Notes: generated by a model from the sequence alone, not told the origin. Positions 23,503 to 34,143 are shown, counted from the stretch's first letter. The stretch is DNA of 64,000 nt from DASUPK01 sp963736685 (GCA_963736685.1 CAVTPZ010000015.1:1-64000), one strand, 5' to 3'. Numbers and translations: made by a program.

Positions 23503-24087
23503 ATGAGTCCCCTTGTCCCAATGGTGGTCGAGCAGACGTCCCGCGGCGAGCGCGCCTTCGACATCTACTCGCGGCTGCTCAACGAGCGGATCATCTTCCT
23601 CGGCACTCCGGTGACCGAGGACATCGCGAACCTGATCGTCGCCCAGCTCATCCACCTGGAGTCCGAGGACCCGGACAAGGACGTCTCGATCTACATCAAC
23701 TCGCCGGGCGGCTCGGTCTACGCCGGCCTCGCGATCTACGACGCGATGCAGTTCATCAAGCCCGACGTCTCGACGATCTGCGTCGGCGTGGCGATGAGCA
23801 TGGGCGCCCTGCTGCTCGCCGGCGGCGCGCCGGAGAAGCGGATGGCGCTGCCCAACTCGAAGATCCTGATTCACCAGGTCTCGGGCGGGTTCTCCGGCCA
23901 GGCGACCGACATCGAGATCCACGCCAAGGAGATCATCGACGTCCGCCAGCGGCTCGACGAGATCATCTCCAAGCACACCGGTCAGCCGCTGGAGAAGGTC
24001 GCGAAGGACACCGAGCGGGACTACTTCATGAGCGCGCAAGAGGCGAAGGAGTACAAGATCGTCGACCGCGTGATCGAGCATCGATAG
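23503..24087 (+). CDS. clpP: ATP-dependent Clp protease proteolytic subunit
   Basis: A 194-residue serine peptidase that forms the barrel degraded-protein chamber served by ClpX. The catalytic triad is visible: Ser99 in VAMSMGALL, His124 in LIHQVSGG and Asp173 in ERDYFMSAQEA. The oxyanion segment NSPGGSVYAG (66-75) is intact. The ATG at 23503 is chosen; Met7 is an alternative since mature ClpP is processed near there. Only one clpP copy is in this window, whereas many actinobacteria have two. The gene ends in TAG directly against the M23 peptidase, whose ATG seems to have been lost (see that entry). Confidence 0.96.
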   Translation: MSPLVPMVVEQTSRGERAFDIYSRLLNERIIFLGTPVTEDIANLIVAQLIHLESEDPDKDVSIYINSPGGSVYAGLAIYDAMQFIKPDVSTICVGVAMSMGALLLAGGAPEKRMALPNSKILIHQVSGGFSGQATDIEIHAKEIIDVRQRLDEIISKHTGQPLEKVAKDTERDYFMSAQEAKEYKIVDRVIEHR

Positions 24088-24883
24088 GCGTTTCGCTCTC
24101 CTTCTGATTGCGCTCGGCGCGGTCCTGGCAGTTCCCGCGGCAGCCGCCGATGACGCGATGGTTCAGAAGGCCTCCGTCTCGCCGGATCGCGGCCTCACCG
24201 ACTCGGCCGACGGCGTCCGCATCGATTTCCGGCTGAGCGGCTCTGCGCCCGCGGATGTGACGATCCGGATCGCCGGTGGTGGCGACGAGGTCCGCCGGAT
24301 CGAGATGCCCGGCGTCCAGCCCGCGGCCGACAAGACGGTGAAGTGGGACGGGCTCACCAACGGTGGCCGGCTGGTCGCGGACGGGACCTACCACGTCACC
24401 ATCGCGGTGGCGGGGGGAGGTCAGAAGGACGCGGGAAGCGTGGAGCTGCACGGGCACATGTTTCCCGTGCGAGGCCCGCACGGAACCCGGGGGGCTGTGG
24501 GGCGGTTTCACGCGCCGCGGGACGGCGGCAGGATCCACCAGGGCTTCGACATCACCGGCGCCTGCGGGACCCCGCTCGCGGCGGTTCACACCGGCACGGT
24601 CACCAAACGGGCCTTCGACTCGCGCCTCGACGGGAACTTCGTCGTCATCAAGGCGTTGGGCGAGAATCGCTCCTACCTCTACGCGCACATGGTCCGGCCG
24701 TCGGGCTTCCACAAGGGCGATGAGGTCCACGTCGGCCAGATCGTCGGCCACGTCGGGCGGACCGGCAACGCGAGCAGCCCGGGCATCCCATGCCACCTTC
24801 ACTTCGAGGTGCATATCGGAAGCGCGGGAGGCCGCGCGGTGAACCCCGAGCCCTACCTGCGGGCCTGGGATCGCTACAGCTAG
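24084..24883 (+). CDS. Secreted M23-family (LytM-like) metallopeptidase; start codon apparently lost by a one-base deletion
   Basis: The C-terminal domain has both zinc-binding signatures: HQGFDITGACGTPL (H-x3-D) and CHLHFEVHIG (H-x-H), as in cell-wall endopeptidases. The N-terminal half is an Ig-like or FlgD-type beta domain (DVTIRIAGGGDEVRR, TYHVTIAVAGGG). In frame upstream of the first ATG (24158) the DNA reads RRFALLLIALGAVLAVPAAA, a clear signal peptide with no start codon. One added G at 24085/24086 would make CGATGAGG, giving an ATG, a TGA stop for clpP and a normal ATGA overlap. I therefore place the true start at 24084. Likely a secreted peptidoglycan hydrolase. Confidence 0.8.
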
Positions 24884-24904
24884 ACGCGCATCTGAATCGC
24901 AGCG

Positions 24905-25237
24905 CTAGGGCGTTTCCGCCGCGAGCCCGAAGGGGCTGCCCTCGGAGTCACGGCACACCGCCCAGCGCTCACCTGGATGGATCACCGAGCCGCCCAGGTC
25001 CTGGACGCGCTGAAGCGTGGCGGGAAGATCGCTCACGGTGAAATAGGGCAGCGAAGCGGTGTCACCCGGCCCGGGTCCACGCTCGTGCACTCCCAGGCGC
25101 AGGTCATCGCCGTTCGCCTCCCAGCCCGACCCTCCATCGCTGGGCCGCGGCGCGAGCTCTGCGCCGAGCAGGTCGCCCCAGAAGCGCCGGGCGCGTTCGG
25201 GATCGTCGGCCGGGAATTCGATCAGCGGCGAGGGCAT
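24905..25237 (-). CDS. VOC superfamily (glyoxalase-like) protein
   Basis: The 110-residue product has the single-module beta-alpha-beta-beta-beta order of the vicinal oxygen chelate fold: MPSPLIEFPADDPERARRFW, GDLLGAELA, then a second half with LPYFTVSDLPATLQRVQDLG and DSEGSPFGLAAE. Members act as dioxygenases, isomerases or antibiotic-binding proteins; the metal ligands are not complete enough to choose. It stands alone between the peptidase and a convergent small gene. Confidence 0.82.
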   Translation of the reverse strand: MPSPLIEFPADDPERARRFWGDLLGAELAPRPSDGGSGWEANGDDLRLGVHERGPGPGDTASLPYFTVSDLPATLQRVQDLGGSVIHPGERWAVCRDSEGSPFGLAAETP

Positions 25238-25350
25238 GACCCTGAGTATCGGGCATCCGCCCCCTTGGGCGTCCGGTTTTCGCGCTTCAGTTCAGCCTTG
25301 GCGCTGACGATGTTCCGCGGATAGGGCACGACGACGAATGGAGGGAAAGG

Positions 25351-25824
25351 ATGTCCGAGGAGTCAATGGAGAGGTCGGTCCAGGAGGCGCTCTCGCACGA
25401 GGGAATCGCGGTCGAGGTGCTGGCTGCGGGCCAGTTCAGCCCCCGAGGCCACAGCGGCTCACTGTTCCTGGGGGGCATGGCCGGCGATTCGCTCGGCGGC
25501 ATCGCTGGCGCTGCCGGCGAGGCGGTCGGGACGGTCGCCGGGATGGCCGGAGCGACCAAGGCCACGGACGCTGCGCGCGGGCTCCCCGACCACATGGTCG
25601 TGGGCGTAACCGCCGATGCGGTCTATGGCTTCGCCGGGGCCACGAAGGCGGGACCGCTCGCATTCCAGATCTCCCGTGGGCATCTCAAGGCCACCGTCCA
25701 CCAGCGTGTCGATGTCCGAGTGCTGGAGCTGACTGACGAGGAGAGCGGATCGACGATCGAGCTCGAGGGCAACCGTCTTCCGATCACCCACAGCAAGGAC
25801 GTGATCGCGGAGCTCACCGGCTGA
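25351..25824 (+). CDS. Hypothetical protein with glycine-rich segment (157 aa)
   Basis: Residues 1-30 are soluble and acidic, 38-75 are a Gly/Ala-rich hydrophobic stretch (LFLGGMAGDSLGGIAGAAGE), and the rest is beta-rich (HMVVGVTADAVYGFAG, TVHQRVDVRVLELTD). The glycine-zipper look suggests membrane association or oligomerisation. I know no function. The ATG follows GGAGGGAAAGG. It converges on the ECF41 operon. Confidence 0.65.
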   Translation: MSEESMERSVQEALSHEGIAVEVLAAGQFSPRGHSGSLFLGGMAGDSLGGIAGAAGEAVGTVAGMAGATKATDAARGLPDHMVVGVTADAVYGFAGATKAGPLAFQISRGHLKATVHQRVDVRVLELTDEESGSTIELEGNRLPITHSKDVIAELTG

Positions 25825-25838
25825 ACCCGGGGCGGACT

Positions 25839-26774
25839 CTATGAGTGCTTGCTCTGCCGGACCTTCTCGAGCAGGGCCCAGGCGTCGCCGACCTCGCCGA
25901 GGTGCCGCAGCTTGTCCGGATTGACGACGGAGTTGATCCCCTGGATCTGGCCGTCGGCGATGTCGAGCGCCATCGCGCTGAGCACCGCGCCGTTGTCGTC
26001 GACGAACAGCGCACCCGTCTGACCGTTGACCTCGACCCGCTGAATGGTGAGGTTGGGGAGAGCCCATCCGGCCTTCGACCAGTTGCGCAGCGTCCGGGCG
26101 ACCCGGTTGCGACCGTGAAGTGACCGCGCCAGCGCCGGAGCCTTACCGCCCCCGTCGCCCTTCAGCACGACGTCCTCGGCCAACAGCGCCTCGAGGGCCT
26201 TCATGTCGCCCTGTTGGGCCGCCGAGAAGAAGCGGCCGGCGAGCTCCTCGCGCTTCTCCTTCGAGGCCTCGAAGCGAGGCTTGTCCTGATCCACATGACG
26301 CCGCGCGCGCGTCGCGAGCTGGCGGGCGTTGTCCTCGCTCTTGCCGATGATCTGAGCGATCTCGGCGTAGTCGTATTCGAAGACGTCGTGGAGCAGGAGG
26401 GCGGCCCGCTGCTCGGGTGAGAGGTTCTCGAGCAGGACCAGGAAGGCGAGTGAGAGAGAGTCCGCCATCTCGGCCTGGCGTTCGGGATCCTCGCGCGTGT
26501 CCACGACGATGGGCTCGGGCAGCCATTCCCCGTAATAGGTCTCGCGGCGGGCGCGAGCCGAGCGGAGCTCGTCGATCGCGAGCCGCGTGGTGATCGTGGC
26601 GACGTAGGCGCGCGGAGAATCGAGCCGCTCACCTCTCTCCAGAGCGGTGTTGACCCGCAGCAGCGCCTCCTGCACCACGTCCTCGGCCTCCGCGACGCTG
26701 CCGAGCATCCGGTAGGCGATCGCGAAGGACCGGGGACGAAGCTCCTCGAGGAGCTGGTCGTTGGAGTCGTTCAT
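25839..26774 (-). CDS. ECF41-family RNA polymerase sigma factor (SigJ-like)
   Basis: An extracytoplasmic-function sigma factor of 311 residues with region 2 (about 12-75), region 4 (110-165) and a long C-terminal SnoaL-like extension. All three hallmark motifs of ECF41 are present: WLPEP at 84-88 in the linker, DGGGK at 207-211 and NPDKL at 285-289. In this group the C-terminal extension replaces an anti-sigma factor and modulates activity directly. The ATG overlaps the stop of the upstream epimerase gene by 4 bases, so the two are cotranscribed. That pairing with a so-called COE gene (carboxymuconolactone decarboxylase, oxidoreductase or epimerase) is the family rule. A matching promoter lies before the operon. 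Confidence 0.94.
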   Translation of the reverse strand: MNDSNDQLLEELRPRSFAIAYRMLGSVAEAEDVVQEALLRVNTALERGERLDSPRAYVATITTRLAIDELRSARARRETYYGEWLPEPIVVDTREDPERQAEMADSLSLAFLVLLENLSPEQRAALLLHDVFEYDYAEIAQIIGKSEDNARQLATRARRHVDQDKPRFEASKEKREELAGRFFSAAQQGDMKALEALLAEDVVLKGDGGGKAPALARSLHGRNRVARTLRNWSKAGWALPNLTIQRVEVNGQTGALFVDDNGAVLSAMALDIADGQIQGINSVVNPDKLRHLGEVGDAWALLEKVRQSKHS

Positions 26775-27760
26775 GCGGCGAGTGGCCTCCGGCTGTCCGC
26801 AGCCCCCCGACCCTCCCTGTCGGCGCCCAGCTCCGCGAACCCGTCGCGCCAGTTCGGGTGCCTCGGGGTCCAGCCGAGCTCCCGCTTCGCCTTGGCGTTC
26901 GATTGTCCGCGCAACTCGGTCATCATGATCACGCCCGGCTTGCCCGCGACGAGGCGTCCGAGCCACTTCGGCACCCGCCTGGGCGCCGGCGCACCGATCA
27001 TCTCCGCCATTCCGGGCAGCCAATCGCGAACCTGCTCAGGGCTGTCGTCCACGACGTTGTAGACGCCCGCCTCGCCACCTTCGACCGCCGCCAGGGTCGC
27101 GTCGGCTGCGTCCTCGATGTGGATGAACGACCAGACGCCGGCGCCGTCGCCGACGACCGGGAACTTTCGCTGCCTGATCGGCTCGAGGTGCTCACCGCCG
27201 GTCCAAATGCTGGTCCCGGGGCCGTAGAACCCGCCGTAGCGAAGGGCGATTCCAACCGTCCAGTCCGCCCCCGTGACCGCCTCCTCGACATGCCTGATCG
27301 CTCTGAAGGTCTCGCGGACCGGGCGGACTGGATCCGGGTCCAGCGGGTCCTCCTCGGTCTTCACCGGGCCGCCCACCCGCTCGTACAGCCAAGCGGCGAA
27401 GCTCTGTGCCACGAATCGCTGCACACCGATCGCCTTTCCGGCGGCGAGCAGGTGATCGGTCCCCTCCGTGCGCAACCGGTTGGTCATCTCGAAAGCACGG
27501 TCGACGTTCCGCATGCTCCCGAGGTCCGTAATCGACGTGAGCTCGTGCACGATCACCTCGGGCTCCGCCTTCGCCACGGCTGACGCCACCTCCTCGGCGT
27601 CGAGCGCGTCCGCGACGGCCGCGCGGGCGCCGAGCTCTTCGACAAGGGACGCCTTCGACGGTGTCCTGGTCATCCCGGTGACCTCATGTCCGCGGCCCAC
27701 CAGCTTCGGTAGGAGCTGCCTGCCCAGTGTTCCGGTTGCTCCTGCGACGAAGATCCTCAT
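26771..27760 (-). CDS. NAD-dependent epimerase/dehydratase-type oxidoreductase, ECF41 partner
   Basis: The 329-residue product is an extended short-chain dehydrogenase with the nucleotide loop VAGATGTLGRQLL at residue 4-16, an YGGFYGPGTSIW segment and HIEDAADATLAAVE downstream. The classical Y-x-x-x-K is not obvious, so catalysis may be atypical or NAD binding only. An AAAGGAGG ribosome site precedes the ATG at 27760. It is the first gene of the ECF41 operon and, by analogy with the family, the main target of that sigma factor. Substrate unknown. Confidence 0.88.
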   Translation of the reverse strand: MRIFVAGATGTLGRQLLPKLVGRGHEVTGMTRTPSKASLVEELGARAAVADALDAEEVASAVAKAEPEVIVHELTSITDLGSMRNVDRAFEMTNRLRTEGTDHLLAAGKAIGVQRFVAQSFAAWLYERVGGPVKTEEDPLDPDPVRPVRETFRAIRHVEEAVTGADWTVGIALRYGGFYGPGTSIWTGGEHLEPIRQRKFPVVGDGAGVWSFIHIEDAADATLAAVEGGEAGVYNVVDDSPEQVRDWLPGMAEMIGAPAPRRVPKWLGRLVAGKPGVIMMTELRGQSNAKAKRELGWTPRHPNWRDGFAELGADREGRGAADSRRPLAA

Positions 27761-27791
27761 GATTTGCCTCCTTTGGTCGATCTACCCCAAA

Positions 27792-27818
27792 GACGAGGTG
27801 GGCACGCCCCCAGTGACA
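27792..27818 (-). promoter_or_regulatory. ECF41-type promoter
   Basis: Read on the minus strand, TGTCAC (27818-27813), a 17-base spacer and CGTC (27795-27792) match the reported ECF41 promoter pattern TGTCACA then about 17 bases then CGTC. The CGTC ends 31 bases before the ATG of the epimerase gene, so the operon is probably autoregulated by its own sigma factor. Confidence 0.75.
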
Positions 27819-27943
27819 CTTCGTGGGGAGGAAACCGGCCGCTCGCGGCGTAACGAGATTCCGCAAGGCCGAGGCCGGCAGGCGTCTAAGCTTCCAGCGA
27901 GGAAGGAGCCGGCCGGGCGAAGCGAGACCGAGGGAGTATTCCG

Positions 27944-29236
<1,293 letters not shown>

Positions 29237-29242
<6 letters not shown>

Positions 29243-29264
29243 CGGCCGCTTGCGGCCGCTAGGC
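29237..29264. terminator. Bidirectional terminator between clpX and the RodZ-like gene
   Basis: GCCTAGCGGCCGC and GCGGCCGCTAGGC form a perfect 13-pair stem with a 2-base TT turn. It includes the clpX TAG stop and lies 16 bases beyond the end of the convergent RodZ-like gene, so it can serve both genes. There is no T tract. Confidence 0.7.
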
Positions 29265-29279
29265 GATGGCCAAGCCGGT

Positions 29280-29951
29280 TTACGTGCAGGTGGGCTGCTC
29301 CGAGGGTGCGAGCCTGGTCGCGCCATCCGGCGTGATCCGATAGCCGAACGGCGCTGCGATGTTCGGCACGTCCACGGGTTGGCCGTTCACCGTCAGGTCG
29401 ACCTTGCCGTTGCCGAAGGCGACGTCGAAGGCCTTGCCGTCGTAGGGGCCGACGGTCTGGTCCCTGACGAGGTCCAGGCCGTTGATGACGGGGCGCCCGC
29501 GCTGGTCGACGAGGCAGACCCAGACGAGGGCGTGGGTGCTGATCTGGATCGAGACCGGGGCGGCGGGGGTCGTAGCGGTCGTCTGCGTGATCACAGGTGG
29601 CGCCGTCGCCTTCGTGTCGCCTCCACCACCCCCCGAGCCCAGGCCGGCCAGGCCGATGATCACGCCGACCACGGCCGCAAATCCGATGGCGAGCAGCACG
29701 CTGCGAGTGTGCGCGCTCGGATGGGGCAGACGGGGGCGCGGCTCCTCGAGAGTCAGGTCAACTTCGTCCAGTCCCAGGAATTGCGCGTAGACCTCGGCCA
29801 GGGTCTCGGCGCCCGGGGGCGGCACGTCCTCCCAGCGGTCCTCCTCCATCGCGCGGAGCGCGGGGACGCTGATCTTGGTGACCCGCTTGACCTCGTAGAG
29901 GTCGAGTCCGCGCTTCAGACGGGCTTCGCGGAGGACTTGGCCGGCCGACAT
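29280..29951 (-). CDS. RodZ-like protein: HTH domain, one transmembrane helix, C-terminal beta domain
   Basis: A 223-residue bitopic protein. Residues 1-70 are a helix-turn-helix of the RodZ type (GQVLREARLKRGLDLYEVKR, then ISVPALRAMEEDRWEDVPP). A transmembrane helix spans about 83-104 (SVLLAIGFAAVVGVIIGLAG), a Gly/Thr/Pro linker follows, and the outer part (135-223) is a DUF4115-like beta domain (VWVCLVDQRGRPVINGLDL). RodZ couples MreB to the wall-building machinery; the mreB cluster begins only about 7 kb away. The gene is divergent from the GroES-like gene, with 18 bases between starts. Confidence 0.85.
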   Translation of the reverse strand: MSAGQVLREARLKRGLDLYEVKRVTKISVPALRAMEEDRWEDVPPPGAETLAEVYAQFLGLDEVDLTLEEPRPRLPHPSAHTRSVLLAIGFAAVVGVIIGLAGLGSGGGGGDTKATAPPVITQTTATTPAAPVSIQISTHALVWVCLVDQRGRPVINGLDLVRDQTVGPYDGKAFDVAFGNGKVDLTVNGQPVDVPNIAAPFGYRITPDGATRLAPSEQPTCT

Positions 29952-29969
29952 CCTCGTATTGTTCAGGGC

Positions 29970-30329
29970 ATGAGCACGCGCTCGTCTCCTGAGCCGATCG
30001 AGGCCGTCAGGCACCAGCTCCGGCCGCTCTTCGACCAGGTGGTCCTGAAGGAGCTCGACCAGGATCGGATGCGCCGGTCCGGTCTCGTGGTCCCGCAGGG
30101 GATCGACGAGCCGCCGCCGCAGCAGGGCATCGTGCTCGCGGTAGGCCCGGGGCTCGACTGGTGGGAGTCGGCCGGCGTCGACATGCCGGTGCGGCCGGGC
30201 GACCACGTGGTCTTCCCATCGTCGGCCGGCGTCTGGGTGGAGATCGACGAGGAGCGCCTGCTGGTCTGCCGCGTGGGTGAGATCCTCGGCGTGCTCGAGT
30301 CCCTCGAGTCGCCGCAGAACGACTCCTAG
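29970..30329 (+). CDS. GroES-like co-chaperonin domain protein (119 aa)
   Basis: The product resembles chaperonin-10: RPLFDQVVLKELDQDRMRRS, GLVVPQGIDEPPPQQGIVLA, GDHVVFPSSAGVWVEIDEE. It is longer than typical GroES (about 97 residues) by an N-terminal extension, and has no groEL beside it. It may be an accessory GroES paralogue. The loop that would contact GroEL (residues 35-50) is Pro-rich rather than the usual G-G-I-V-L. It sits 34 bases before valS. Confidence 0.8.
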   Translation: MSTRSSPEPIEAVRHQLRPLFDQVVLKELDQDRMRRSGLVVPQGIDEPPPQQGIVLAVGPGLDWWESAGVDMPVRPGDHVVFPSSAGVWVEIDEERLLVCRVGEILGVLESLESPQNDS

Positions 30330-30363
30330 CCCAGTCTCGGCCCGCAACTAACATCGGCGCCCA

Positions 30364-32908
30364 ATGGACGCCGAGCGCCGAAAGACCCTGGAAGCGACGA
30401 CTCGCTGGGATCCCGGCGCGGTCGAACAGCGTGTCTTCGGCGGCTGGCTCGAGGGTGGCTACTTCCATCCACCAGCGGAGGGGACCCCGGCGCAGAACTA
30501 CTCGATCTCGATCCCTCCGCCCAACGTCACGGGCGCCCTCCACATGGGGCACGCCCTCAACGGGTCGATCCAGGACTCGCTGATCCGCCTCAACCGGATG
30601 AGGGGCCGGAACACCCTCTGGGTTCTCGGCACCGACCACGCCGGGATCGCCACCCAGGCCGTCGTGGAGAAGGAGCTGGCCTCGCAGGGCACCTCCCGGG
30701 AGGAGCTCGGCCGGGAGAAGTTCACCGAGCGCGTCTGGGAGTGGAAGGAGCAGTACGGGTCGACGATCGTTGAGCAGTACAAGCGGCTGGGCGCCTCCTG
30801 CGACTACGAGCGCGAGCGCTTCACACTCGACGAGGGCTATGTGAAGGCCGTCTACAAGGTCTTCGTCGCCCTTTACGAGAAGGGCTACATCTACCGCGGC
30901 GACTACCTCGTGAACTGGGATCCGGGCCTTGGCTCCGCGATCTCCGACCTCGAGATCGAGAACCGCGAGGTCACGGACACCCTCTATGGGATCGCCTATC
31001 CGCTCGAGGGGGGCGGTGAGGTCGTGGTCGCGACGGTCCGGCCCGAGACGATGCTCGCCGACACCGCCGTGGCGGTGAATCCGGACGACGACCGTTATCG
31101 CGACGCGGTCGGGAAGAGCGCGATTTTGCCGCTGGTCGAGCGCCCGATTCCGGTGATCGCGGACGAGCACGTGGATCCCGAGTTCGGGACGGGCGCTCTC
31201 AAGATCACGCCGGGCCACGATCCCAACGACTTCGAGATCGGCGAGCGCCACGACCTCGAGGCGTTCAGCGTGATCGGGGAGGACGGGCGGATCACCGATG
31301 CCGCGCCCGAGCGCTTCCGGGGCATGAGCGTCGCGGAGGCGCAGGAGGCGGTGATCGCGGAGCTGCGCGAGCGCGACCTGCTGCGCAGCGAGGAGCCCTA
31401 CACGCACTCCGTTCCGTTCTCGCACCGCTCCGGCGAGCGGATCGAGCCGCTGATCTCGCTCCAGTGGTTCTGCCGAATGGATGAGCTCGCGAAGCCGGCG
31501 GTCGAGGCCGTCGAGGACGGCCGGGTCCGGATCATTCCCGACGGCGCCTACCGCCAGTACATGCACGGCATGGAGACGCTGCCGCCGTGGACGATCTCGC
31601 GCCAGCTCTGGTGGGGCCACCGCTTGCCCGTCTACTACCGCGGCGAGGAGACCTATGTCGGGGAGGAGCCGCCCGAGGGCGAGGGCTGGGAGCAGGATCC
31701 CGACGTCCTCGACACGTGGTTCAGTTCGGCGCTCTGGCCGTTCGCGACGCTCGGCTGGCCGGACACGAATACGCCCGAGTTCAAGGCGTTCTTCCCGACC
31801 GACGTGCTGGTCACGGCGCGGGACATCATCTCCCTCTGGGTGGCGCGGATGATCATGACCTCGCTCGAGTTCACCGAGCAGGTCCCGTTCAGCGACGTCT
31901 ACGTCCATTCGGTCATCCAGGCGCCGGATGGTCGCCGGATGTCGAAGAGCCTCGGCACCGGGATCGATCCGCTCGACGAGATCGGGGAGCACGGCGCGGA
32001 CGCCCTCCGCTTCGGGCTGCTCGCGATGACCTCCACCCAGGACGTCCGGTTCTCCCAGGCGCGGGTCCAACAGGGCCGCGACCTCGCCAACAAGATGTGG
32101 AACGCGTCGCGGCTGATCCTGCTGAACGCCCGGGACGATGTCGAGCCCGGCCCGCGATCCGAGCGGGTCGAGGATCGCTGGATCGCCTCCCGGCTCCAGC
32201 GCGCCATCCGGTCGGTGACGGAGTCGGTTGAGGCCTACGACTTCTCCCACGCGGTGCTCGACCTGTACGAGTTCTTCTGGTCGGAGCTCTGCGACTGGTA
32301 CCTGGAGATCGTGAAGGCACGTCTGTACGACGGTGAGGAGGACGCGAGTGCGGTCCTGCTCTGGGCGCTCGAGCAGGTTCTGGCGCTCGCCCACCCCTTC
32401 ATGCCGTTCGTCAGCGAGGAGATCTACTCCTACCTGCCGGGCGCGCGGCCCGAGGCTCTGGTGGTCCATCCGTTCCCGGAGGCGGATGATTCGCTGATCG
32501 ACGAGGAGGCCGAGCGCGAGATCGGCGACGCGATCTCGCTGACCAGGGCCCTGCGGCGCTGGCGGGACCTGGCCGGCGTCCCGGTCAAGCAGGTGCTGAG
32601 CGCCCGCGCCGATGATCGCCCGCCTGACCTCGTCTCGCGGCTGGCGAAGGTCGAGTTCTCCGAGGACGGGGGAGAGCCGGTCGCGATTGTCGGCGGGGTC
32701 GAGCTGCTGCCCACGGATGGTGTCGACGCGAAGGCGGTCGAGGCTCGGATCGAGGAGCGGCGGCAGAAGCTGCGTGGCGAGGTCAAGAGGGGTGAGGGCA
32801 AGCTCGGCAATCGAGGGGTTCGTCGACAAGGCCCCCGCCGACGTGGTCGACGCCGAGCGGGAGAAGCTCGCCGCCTACCGCGCGGAGCTCGAGGAACTGG
32901 GCGGATAG
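30364..32908 (+). CDS. valS: Valyl-tRNA synthetase (one extra base near 32812)
   Basis: Charges tRNA-Val with valine; about 847 residues, normal for the family. The catalytic HIGH motif is HMGH at 60-63 (PPPNVTGALHMGHALNG) and KMSKS appears as RMSKS at 525-529. The editing domain lies around 190-340, the anticodon-binding domain from about 590, and a C-terminal coiled coil ends the protein. Near 32812 one extra base (AATCGAGG where AACGAGG is expected) shifts the frame. In the other frame the expected tail EGFVDKAPADVVDAEREKLA runs to a TAG at 32906-32908. Without the repair the frame would read straight into folC. As an essential gene it is very unlikely to be truly broken. Confidence 0.95.
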
Positions 32909-32970
32909 CGCGCTCCGACGAGATCCTGCGCCGCCGGGAGGTCCTGGGCTGGAAGCTGGGGCTGGAGCGG

Positions 32971-34143
32971 ATGCGCCGGCTGTGCACGCTGCTGGGCATG
33001 CCGCAAAACCGGTTCGCCTCGATTCACGTCGTCGGGACGAATGGGAAGACATCCGTCACTCGGATGACTGCCGCGCTGCTCGAGGCGCACGACGCCTCGG
33101 CCGGTGCCTATCTCTCCCCGCACATCCACTCGTGGCGGGAGCGGCTGATGGTCCGAGGCGAGCCGATCGCCGAGGATGCGTTCACCGATGCGCTGGAGCG
33201 GGCCGAGCAGTCAGCCGAGATCGCGGACCGCGCGGCGGGCGACGAGGGGCCGGTGACCCAGTTCGAGCTGCTCACCGCCGCGGCGTTCGTCGCCTTCGCG
33301 ACCGCGCGAGTCCAGTACGCGGTGATCGAGGCGGGCCTGGGGGGACGGCTGGACGCGACCAACGTCATTCCCTCGCAGCTCACCGTGCTGACCTCCGTCG
33401 GCTATGACCACACCGAGTGGCTGGGGGAGACACTCGAGGAGATCGCGGGGGAGAAGCTGGCGGTGCTGCGCGACCACACGGAGCTGATCGTGGGGGACGT
33501 GCCGGCCGAGGTGGAGCCGGTCGTCGCGGAGGTGCTGGAACAGCGGCACGCTCGCCTCGTGCGGGTGGGGGTCGATGCAGGCGGCGATCAGGTCACCTAT
33601 CGGGACAGGAATCTCGCGCTTGCCGAATCGGCAACCGAGCGGGCCCTCGGACGGCTCGACGCGGATGCCGTGCTCGGGCTGCAGGCGATCACGATTCCGG
33701 GCCGGGCCGAGTTGGTGGCTGGAGATCCGCCGCAGATCTTCGATGCCGCTCACAACCCCGATGGCGCCCGTGCGCTGGCCGAAGCGCTGCCGGAGCTCGC
33801 GCGGGGAAGGAAGATCGTCTGCTGCCTGGCGGTGCTGGAGGGGAAGGACGCCGGAGGGATCATCAATCCCCTCGCCGGAGTCTGTTCCCAGTTCGTCTGC
33901 ACGGAGATCCCCCCAGATGCGATCGAGGGCTCCGGGCGCCCCGGTGGGCGGGCGCGGCCGGCGCTCGAGCTGGCGGCGCTGTGCGAGAAGGCGGGGGTGG
34001 GGGCCGAAGCGGTGCGGGATCCGGTCCAGGCGTGGGAGCGAGCACGAGAGCTTGCGGGCGGGCGGGATGGGGTCGCGCTGGCGGCTGGCAGCCACTACCT
34101 TCTGAGCTGCATATGGACAGAGAGGCCCGCTCAGAGCTCCTGA
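32971..34143 (+). CDS. folC: Folylpolyglutamate/dihydrofolate synthase
   Basis: Adds glutamates to folates, or makes dihydrofolate, by ATP-dependent ligation. The P-loop lies in IHVVGTNGKTSVTRM near residue 18-32, and AVIEAGLGGRLDATNV and TSVGYDHTEWLGETLEEIA are family motifs; the C-terminal ligase domain has FDAAHNPDGARALAEALPEL. The first canonical start is the ATG at 32971. Homology seems to continue about 20 residues upstream (SDEILRRREVLGWKLGLERM) with no ATG, GTG or TTG, so the true start may be obscured by a nearby base error in the valS-folC junction at 32908. valS-folC order is common in bacteria. Confidence 0.92.
   Translation: MRRLCTLLGMPQNRFASIHVVGTNGKTSVTRMTAALLEAHDASAGAYLSPHIHSWRERLMVRGEPIAEDAFTDALERAEQSAEIADRAAGDEGPVTQFELLTAAAFVAFATARVQYAVIEAGLGGRLDATNVIPSQLTVLTSVGYDHTEWLGETLEEIAGEKLAVLRDHTELIVGDVPAEVEPVVAEVLEQRHARLVRVGVDAGGDQVTYRDRNLALAESATERALGRLDADAVLGLQAITIPGRAELVAGDPPQIFDAAHNPDGARALAEALPELARGRKIVCCLAVLEGKDAGGIINPLAGVCSQFVCTEIPPDAIEGSGRPGGRARPALELAALCEKAGVGAEAVRDPVQAWERARELAGGRDGVALAAGSHYLLSCIWTERPAQSS

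Noticed and set aside
30007..32829. 940-codon reverse frame across valS
   Set aside because: Antisense shadow of a conserved synthetase.
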